In this document: positions 6,119 to 10,477 of the stretch, piece by piece
How the letters are laid out: every line of letters starts with the position of its first letter
How positions within the stretch are numbered: position 1 is the stretch's first letter
Assembly: GCA_031370825.1 (NCBI GenBank)
Contig: JANMRB010000218.1
Span: 1 to 10,477, forward strand
Direction: 5' to 3'
DNA: 10,477 nt
Origin: JAENVT01 sp031370825
Lineage (GTDB): Bacteria; Actinomycetota; Acidimicrobiia; Acidimicrobiales; Ilumatobacteraceae
Made by a program: the position numbers and the translations under genes
Notes under the pieces: model-generated
Seen by the model: only the letters and a program-made list of their open reading frames with translations
Told to the model about the DNA's origin: nothing
Databases searched by the model: none

Positions 6119-7345
6119 TCACGTTTCGAACGTATGTGGGTTCAGGAACTGCCGTTCCCAGAAGCGGTCGCGTTCGACGGTCGTGAGCTTGGCGATGTCG
6201 CATACGTCGCTCCACTGTCCGCGAATCGTTGTCTCCTGTGCATCGACGATCTCGCGAGCCTCGTTGCGGTCAAGCAGGTACAGCTCCGCTGCTTCGACGA
6301 GCAACGCCAGACGGGCGTCCCGGTTGCCGTTCTCGTCGTAGGCCATGGCCTGCTCGGCGGTCTCACCGCTGCGGGCCTGAGGGCAGATGTCGTAGGCGGG
6401 GGTGAGTTCGAGTGCGTAGTCGACGAACGCGGCGTGGTTTCGGGCATGATCGTCGGTGTTGCCGCACATCATGTTGAAAGCGATCCGACCGAACAGCTCC
6501 CGCAGTGTGGCCGTCGGGTCGTTGAATCGGGCACGAATCCGGTGGGTGAGATCGGTGTAACTCGCGTAGCGGCCTTCCGGAAATGATGTCAACCCAAGAA
6601 TCGTCAATGCCGACACGAGCCGGCGCCGGTCGCCGGCCGGCGTCCGGTCAAACCGCTCGATGAGCAGCGCGTACCGGCCCGCCGCGGTCGCCAGTTCGAC
6701 TCGGGCCACGTCGAGGCCGACCCGTCGTGCGAGTTCCATCGCGACGAATTCGCCTTGCACCACTGGGTAGGTGTCGGTCGTCGACGAGAACTTGGCGATC
6801 AGCTTTCGGTCGTCGTCCTCGATGATCGCTTTCGGTCGCGCACCACCGATCGATGTGCCGCGTAGGAGCGCCGCTTCGAGACTCGCGGTCAGCGGCCGGC
6901 CGGTTTCGATCCGGTTGGATGCAGTGGCGAGCTCGTCGAGCGTCGCATCGGTCACCTCTCGCGGTTGGTAGTGGTCGGCCGACGCTTGAAAGTCGAGGGC
7001 ACCGATCCGGTCGGAGCCGGACTCCAACAAATACGTGAGGTCGCCGAACTCGACCATCAGCTCACCGAGCCGATGGTTGACGAGGCGACGTCCCCACGAG
7101 TCCGGCATTGCATCATCGATGCACAACGGCACGCCGCGTGTCTGAGCACTCGCTGGGTACTGGTAGCCAGTCTTCAGCGGCAGCTCAGAATCGTAGATCG
7201 GGACCGCGTGGCTGCTTTCAAGATAAGAGCGCGCGTATACAAACGCGATGCGGTCGTCGACTCGGTCGAGACGGCCGCACACCACCGGATCGGTAGCGCC
7301 CGGAAGCCAGATCCAGACGTATGCAGACGTGGGCTCAGAAGTCAT
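6119..7345 (-). CDS. hipA: HipA-family serine/threonine kinase toxin
   Basis: A 408-residue HipA-like kinase, a little shorter than the roughly 440 residues of the E. coli protein. Known HipA phosphorylates glutamyl-tRNA synthetase and induces dormancy. The N-terminal region (about 1-100, with MPDSWGRRLVNHRL) is HipA-like. The Gly-rich loop is GTSIGGARPKA (163-173), with S165 in the position of the autophosphorylated serine of E. coli HipA. The ATP-binding lysine is K185 in LIAKFSS, the catalytic loop is GNTDDHARN (D298, N303) and the metal-binding aspartate is D319 in PAYDICP. All catalytic residues are present. ATG 7345 overlaps the hipB stop by 11 bases, so the two form one operon. Phosphorylation target is unknown. 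Confidence 0.94.
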   Translation of the reverse strand: MTSEPTSAYVWIWLPGATDPVVCGRLDRVDDRIAFVYARSYLESSHAVPIYDSELPLKTGYQYPASAQTRGVPLCIDDAMPDSWGRRLVNHRLGELMVEFGDLTYLLESGSDRIGALDFQASADHYQPREVTDATLDELATASNRIETGRPLTASLEAALLRGTSIGGARPKAIIEDDDRKLIAKFSSTTDTYPVVQGEFVAMELARRVGLDVARVELATAAGRYALLIERFDRTPAGDRRRLVSALTILGLTSFPEGRYASYTDLTHRIRARFNDPTATLRELFGRIAFNMMCGNTDDHARNHAAFVDYALELTPAYDICPQARSGETAEQAMAYDENGNRDARLALLVEAAELYLLDRNEAREIVDAQETTIRGQWSDVCDIAKLTTVERDRFWERQFLNPHTFET

Positions 7346-7664
7346 CGTCGGCCTCGGCGCCGGTCATCCGGCCTGCTTGAGGCAACAGCTTCAGCTCTGC
7401 GGTCAGACGTTCCATGTGGCGCGTCCGGACCAACGGGTCCGGGTCGAACAGCGGCACCCCAACCAGGGTCGCGGCCTCGAGCACCGTGCCGATTGCCACG
7501 GTGGGATCGGCGCGCTCGACCTTGATGATTGTCGGGTGCGACACGCCAACCCGTCGCGCGAGCTCATCGATCGACCAACTGCGTCGCAACCGCTGCGTCT
7601 TGATCGACGATGCGAGCAGTCGCAACGCCTCGTTCGTGAGTGGAGAGAGAACTGGACCAGTCAT
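7335..7664 (-). CDS. hipB: HipB-like antitoxin with XRE-family helix-turn-helix
   Basis: A 109-residue DNA-binding antitoxin. The helix-turn-helix is at about 31-52 (SIDELARRVGVSHPTIIKVERA). HipB-like proteins neutralise HipA and repress the operon by binding inverted repeats upstream; a perfect long inverted repeat lies immediately upstream here. The acidic C-terminal end (EADDDF) could take part in HipA contact. Start ATG 7664 has no SD, and short TTTACT repeats are next to it. It overlaps hipA by 11 bases. Confidence 0.9.
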   Translation of the reverse strand: MTGPVLSPLTNEALRLLASSIKTQRLRRSWSIDELARRVGVSHPTIIKVERADPTVAIGTVLEAATLVGVPLFDPDPLVRTRHMERLTAELKLLPQAGRMTGAEADDDF

Positions 7665-7674
7665 AGTAAAGTAA

Positions 7675-7703
7675 AGTTTAGCGGAACAGCCTTCCGCTAA
7701 ACT
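7675..7703. promoter_or_regulatory. Perfect 12-bp inverted repeat, probable HipB operator
   Basis: AGTTTAGCGGAA (7675-7686) and TTCCGCTAAACT (7692-7703) are perfect complements with 5-base spacer CAGCC. TAAACT on the minus strand (7680-7675) is a candidate -10 element 10 bases before hipB ATG 7664, so binding would block the promoter. TTTACT appears twice in tandem directly after the operator. Confidence 0.7.
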
Positions 7704-7770
7704 ATGTTTTAGCCGCCGAAAGTCAGACGGGTCACGGACACACTGGTTGCGTTGGTCGTACCATGGTCGT

Positions 7771-7863
7771 TGGGCGTGGGAACGCCAGCACGGGGCACTG
7801 ACGGCGGAGGAGCTTGCCGCAGCCGACCGTGAGCTCGACCGAGTCGGTGTTGGCCGGCACTGA
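7771..7863 (+). pseudogene. Truncated VapB-type antitoxin (C-terminal remnant)
   Basis: The frame ending at TGA 7861-7863 reads WAWERQHGALTAEELAAAD and then RELDRVGVGRH. This resembles the C-terminal end of actinobacterial antitoxins that precede PIN toxins, in which EWExEHGPxxxEExAxAD is common. The bases before it to 7703 do not encode a DNA-binding domain in any frame, and only about 70 bases lie between the hipB operator and the remnant, so the N-terminal part has been lost. Its stop overlaps the ATG of the PIN toxin (TGATG), as in intact vapBC pairs. Family naming rests on pattern memory. Confidence 0.5.
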
Positions 7864-8270
7864 TGGCACGCCGGTCACCGAAGCTTCCGCTCGGACTGGT
7901 CTACGACGCTGGTGCTCTCATCGCTGCAGAGGCGAACAACCGGCGCATCTGGGCGCTGCATGCCCGCGCCATTCAGCGTGGTGTGCTCCCGGTGGTACCG
8001 GCCGGTTGCGTGGTCGAGGTCTAGCGAGGTGGCCGACAACCGAATCTCGCCCGCCTCCTCGACGGTTGTGAGGTGGAGGCGCTCTCGCTCGAACAGGCCA
8101 AGCGGGCCGGCACGCTGCGGCGGACGCTGCCCGAGACGGTTGGTCCCGTCGACGCCACCGTCGCCGAGATAGCGCTTCGACGCGGAGGCGCGGTCGTCAC
8201 CTCGGACCGATCTGACATCGAACTGCTCGCCTCGGCAGCCCATCGCCAAATCCAATTGATCGACATCTGA
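7863..8270 (+). pseudogene. vapC: VapC-like PIN-domain toxin with in-frame TAG
   Basis: From ATG 7863 the frame reads a PIN domain: LVYDAGALIAAE (D15, E23), then VVPAGCVVEV (E52), interrupted by TAG at 8022-8024 (codon 54). The same frame then continues to TGA 8268-8270: LLDGCEVEAL, VDATVAE (D97), VVTSDRSDIELL (D115, D118). Intact relatives have VWRGG at this place, so TGG to TAG is the simplest reading. There is no frameshift. All acidic active-site residues are conserved otherwise, so the damage looks recent. Known VapC toxins are RNases cutting tRNA or rRNA. Upstream is the truncated antitoxin. Confidence 0.75.
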
Positions 8271-8282
8271 CCTTCCAGGTCA
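8268..8282 (+). repeat. Inverted repeat TGACCT-N3-AGGTCA beginning at the vapC stop codon
   Basis: The arms TGACCT (8268-8273) and AGGTCA (8277-8282) are perfect, with a 3-base loop. The left arm starts with the pseudogene's TGA stop. It has the same arms as the repeat at 2616-2635. No T-run follows. Confidence 0.5.
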
Positions 8283-8312
8283 CTAGGCGCTGGCGCGTAG
8301 GAGGTCCCCGAT

Positions 8313-8357
8313 ATGTCAGGATTGACCATTCCTCATCGAGGCAGGAGGTGGCTATGA
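8313..8357 (+). CDS. Possible 14-codon leader ORF
   Basis: ATG 8313 opens a frame of 14 codons, MSGLTIPHRGRRWL, and stops at TGA 8355-8357. An SD of the strongest type, AGGAGG at 8299-8304, lies 8 bases before it. The stop overlaps the ATG of the next gene as ATGA, and a second AGGAGG (8343-8348) serves that gene. This arrangement suggests a leader that couples translation to the next gene. It could be a chance frame. Confidence 0.4.
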   Translation: MSGLTIPHRGRRWL

Positions 8358-9109
8358 GCGACGATTTCGGGGCGACCTGGGATGCGCACGAGGTCAAACA
8401 GCAGATGGATTCTTCCCGGGAGTCCGAGCAAGCGGCCGCGCAGGCCGAGGCGGACCTCCGGCAATCCGAGCAGGGAGCGCAGCAGTCGGCGTCCGCCCTT
8501 CAGTCCGAGGCGGCGAACCTCGCGGCCGCGACGGCATCGCTGAATGAATCGGCCGAGCGGGCTGCGCGCATCTTCGATTCTGAATCCGATGGTGCGGCCA
8601 GCGACTACCGCGCGTACGAGCGAGCGGCCGAAGACCACGCCGTCAACATCAACCAGTCGGTCGACTACGTGGCGAAGGCGACCAGCGAGGATGAGGTGAC
8701 GCCACAGCTCGACTACATCCCGGGCGAGGTCGAGCAACTGAAGACCAGCGCCGATGGGATGGAGGGGCTGCACAACCGGGCGCCGGACAGAGTCAAACAG
8801 GAGACGTCGGACCTCCCGGAGCAGGCCACGATTGTCCGATCATTGTGCACGTCGCTCGACGCTGCGGTTGAGACTGTGCGCGCGTGGTACGCCGACGTCA
8901 CGTGGAAGCGACAGGTGCTCGCGGAGAGCCGAGCCCGCCACCTCGAAGAGATCCAGGCGGAAGGCCTGCAGGAGATCGCGGGTGGTCAGATGCCTGACTA
9001 TGGCGATGGCGAAAATGTCTACGCGGACACCCAACGGCTCATGGATTGGTCGCGAGAGGACGACGCGACGATTGCTGCCGCCCGAGCTCGGCAGCGCGAG
9101 GACATGTAG
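8354..9109 (+). CDS. Uncharacterised long coiled-coil protein
   Basis: I do not recognise a family. From ATG 8354, with AGGAGG 5 bases upstream, the product is 251 residues. It is Ala, Glu, Gln and Ser rich. Residues about 15-75 (QMDSSRESEQAAAQAEADLR and onward) form a long predicted helix or coiled coil, and further helical parts run to the end. There is no signal peptide, no membrane segment and no cysteine cluster. The ending KQ-less charged stretch WSREDDATIAAARARQREDM is again helical. The gene is in the same direction as the small membrane protein after it (42 bases away). The all-helix, Gln/Ala-rich style is reminiscent of secreted or structural helical bundle proteins, but nothing identifies a mechanism. 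Confidence 0.7.
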   Translation: MSDDFGATWDAHEVKQQMDSSRESEQAAAQAEADLRQSEQGAQQSASALQSEAANLAAATASLNESAERAARIFDSESDGAASDYRAYERAAEDHAVNINQSVDYVAKATSEDEVTPQLDYIPGEVEQLKTSADGMEGLHNRAPDRVKQETSDLPEQATIVRSLCTSLDAAVETVRAWYADVTWKRQVLAESRARHLEEIQAEGLQEIAGGQMPDYGDGENVYADTQRLMDWSREDDATIAAARARQREDM

Positions 9110-9151
9110 CGCGCGCGGCTAGTCACGTTCGACAACAACAAAGGGGTTGCC

Positions 9152-9325
9152 ATGCTGGCCATCAGCGCTATGAGTCCAACGATGCAGGGGATCTTCTTCC
9201 TTCTCGCGGTGGCGTGCTTCGTCGCCGCAGGTTTCTCGATCCTTCCAGGCAAGAAGAATCTGGTGGCCTTCGGCCTCGCGTTCTACGTGTTCGTCTTTAT
9301 GTGGAACGCCTTCGCAGCTGCCTAG
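9152..9325 (+). CDS. Small two-helix membrane protein
   Basis: A 57-residue protein that is short but supported by its content. Residues about 11-31 (MQGIFFLLAVACFVAAGFSI) and 38-56 (VAFGLAFYVFVFMWNAF) are membrane helices, joined by a polar loop with Lys-Lys (GKKN). An AAAGGGG stretch (9140-9146) lies 5 bases before ATG 9152 and acts as a modest SD. It follows the coiled-coil gene by 42 bases and precedes the DinB gene by 24 bases. The two-helix hairpin shape is also found in holins and small membrane regulators, but no specific family is recognised. Confidence 0.7.
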   Translation: MLAISAMSPTMQGIFFLLAVACFVAAGFSILPGKKNLVAFGLAFYVFVFMWNAFAAA

Positions 9326-9349
9326 CCAAGACGCACGACGGGAGACAGC

Positions 9350-10066
9350 ATGCCGGAAGAGTTCGAAGGGGATCTTTCAGGAGCCGTGTTCTGGGGCGCC
9401 GATCTCAGCGGCGCCCGCTTCCGCGACGTCAACCTCACCGACGCGAAGATCAGCCACGCCTGGCTGGTCAACGTCGACATCGACGCGCTGGTCGACACAG
9501 TTGTCATCAACGGCGTCGACGTCACGGCATATGTGAACGAGCGTGACCGGTGGTACCCGCTGCGGGCGATGCTCCGTCCTTCGAACCCGGAGGACATGCG
9601 CGCAACGTGGGCAGCCCTCGAAGACGAGTGGGCGAAGACGGTCACCCTGGCGAAAGCCCTCCCCGAAGACACGCTGCATGAGTCGGTCAACGACGAGTGG
9701 TCCTTCGTCCAGACGCTGCGACATCTCGTTTTCGCGATGGACAAGTGGTTCACGGCGCCGATCCTCGGAGAGCACTTCCACCCGATCGGGTTGCCGAACA
9801 CCGGCTCCGTCGACTTCCCGTGGCCCGGCCTCGATTACGACCTGACGCCGTCGGTCTCGGATGCTCTCGCCGCGCGCGCGGATCGGGCCACGCGCTTTCG
9901 CGACTATCTCGCATCGGTTGCGACGACCGACTTCACACGACCGATCGACGTGCTCGAGAACGGCACGAACCCAGTGCAAGAGTGCATCTACACCGTCTTC
10001 GAGGAAGAGTTCTGGCACAACCGGTACGCGCAGCGCGACCTCGCGCAGCTGGAAGCGGCGAAATAA
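9350..10066 (+). CDS. Pentapeptide-repeat plus DinB-family protein
   Basis: A 238-residue fusion. Residues about 7-46 follow a pentapeptide-repeat rhythm (GDLSG, AVFWG, ADLSG, ARFRD, VNLTD, AKISH, AWLVN, VDIDA). Residues about 75-238 are a DinB-like four-helix domain: SVNDEWSFVQTLRHLVFAMDKWF with H125 and EEEFWHNRYAQRDLAQLE with H223. Those histidines sit where DinB proteins bind metal, and a third ligand may be E219 or E220. DinB members include thiol-dependent transferases and many proteins of unknown role. ATG 9350 has GGGAG at 9340-9344. It is the third rightward gene of the cluster. The role of the repeat is not known. Confidence 0.85.
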   Translation: MPEEFEGDLSGAVFWGADLSGARFRDVNLTDAKISHAWLVNVDIDALVDTVVINGVDVTAYVNERDRWYPLRAMLRPSNPEDMRATWAALEDEWAKTVTLAKALPEDTLHESVNDEWSFVQTLRHLVFAMDKWFTAPILGEHFHPIGLPNTGSVDFPWPGLDYDLTPSVSDALAARADRATRFRDYLASVATTDFTRPIDVLENGTNPVQECIYTVFEEEFWHNRYAQRDLAQLEAAK

Positions 10067-10268
10067 ACCCGGCTCGAGCGTCACCGGCAGCACGCACGGG
10101 CTCGGGCGACGTAGCCCCTCAACCAGGAAGGCCGCACTGACAGCTCTCGGCGGCCATCGGATTCTGCCATGGGTGGCCGTCCGCGACTGCCCGCTGACGG
10201 CCAATCGACCGCTGAGAGTGATCGGTGACCGATGTTCGCGAGCGTGGCATAGCGGCAACACATTGGGG
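10067..10268. other. Intergenic stretch with inverted repeats and no clear gene
   Basis: No open frame here resembles a protein. TGGCCGT (10174-10180) pairs with ACGGCCA (10197-10203). Around it CTCTCGGCGG (10144-10153) pairs with CCGCTGAGAG (10209-10218) with one G-U. Directly after is the palindrome ATCGGT-G-ACCGAT (10221-10233). It could be a structured RNA or operator region, or chance in high-GC DNA. Confidence 0.35.
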
Positions 10269-10477
10269 ATGCAAATTTCTCGTCGTCAGCGCGTGTTGTG
10301 GCTCACGATCTTGGACTGGTTAGACACGGGTCGCGGGTGCGATGCAACAAAGGTCTTGGCGCTCATGAGCTGCGCAGTACCTGGGCAGCGGGGGTTCGCC
10401 GCGCCAATCGTTCGGGGTTTGGCAGCCATGATCGCGGCAACGAGCAGCGTGGCCGGTATTGCGAGCGCGATGGCTAC
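10269..10477 (+). other. Unresolved end of window; two weak open frames
   Basis: A plus-strand frame from ATG 10269 (MQISRRQRVLWLTILDWL) stays open to the window end, and a minus-strand frame stays open from the end to TGA 10288-10286. The latter starts with a hydrophobic stretch (VAIALAIPATLLVAAIMAA), as at the end of a membrane protein. Neither has a proper SD or a recognised family. At most one can be real. Confidence 0.2.

Noticed and set aside
6965..7525. Plus-strand frame of 186 codons across hipA-hipB
   Set aside because: Antisense to motif-supported HipA and HipB. No family features.
8348..8353. GTG 8348 as start of the coiled-coil gene
   Set aside because: GTG 8348 lies at the end of the AGGAGG SD (8343-8348), which fits ATG 8354 with 5-base spacing. 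The GTG itself would have no SD.
9377..10261. Minus-strand open frame of 294 codons
   Set aside because: Antisense to the pentapeptide-DinB gene, with no domain or SD.
10290..10420. Possible tRNA around the GGGGTTCG stretch
   Set aside because: A GTTCG-like T-loop occurs, but no acceptor stem, D arm or anticodon arm can be paired around it.
1..10477. CRISPR array or insertion sequence
   Set aside because: No regularly spaced direct repeats, no transposase-like frame and no terminal inverted repeats with target duplications were seen. Truncation of genes next to the TA block was therefore attributed to recombination of unknown type.

Overview
The window is high-GC DNA, probably from an actinobacterium. 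The lineage is inferred from base composition, from the mixture of Shine-Dalgarno (SD) and leaderless-looking starts, and from the protein families; it is not proven. An acidimicrobial-type genome would fit.

Left third (1-4683): a surface-polysaccharide locus. A glycosyltransferase-like gene runs leftwards off the window. Diverging from it is a short rightward series: a small coiled-coil protein, a two-domain glycosyltransferase (GT-B-like half followed by a family-2 GT-A half), and an ABC exporter made of a Wzm-type permease and a Wzt-type ATPase with a carbohydrate-recognition tail. Together they would extend a lipid-linked glycan in the cytoplasm and export it.

Middle (4684-8270): a toxin-antitoxin (TA) cluster. 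Three intact two-gene modules lie on the minus strand in the order hipB-hipA, Phd-like antitoxin with RelE-like toxin, and ribbon-helix-helix (RHH) antitoxin with Doc. A fourth, plus-strand VapBC-type module is decayed: only the C-terminal end of the antitoxin remains, and the PIN toxin has an in-frame TAG at codon 54. Inverted repeats sit over the promoters of all three intact modules. Between Wzt and Doc is a minus-strand protein tail that looks like a remnant cut off by the arrival of the TA block.

Right (8271-10477): a rightward cluster of uncharacterised genes. It holds a possible 14-codon leader ORF that overlaps the next start, a 251-residue coiled-coil protein, a 57-residue two-helix membrane protein missing from a minimum-length ORF survey, and a pentapeptide-repeat/DinB fusion. 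The last 411 bases hold no convincing gene but contain several inverted repeats.

The most interesting points are the matched decay of the VapBC pair, the leader ORF and unknown cluster it precedes, and the orphan tail at 4667-4822, whose basic C-terminal motif resembles that of the coiled-coil protein in the polysaccharide locus.
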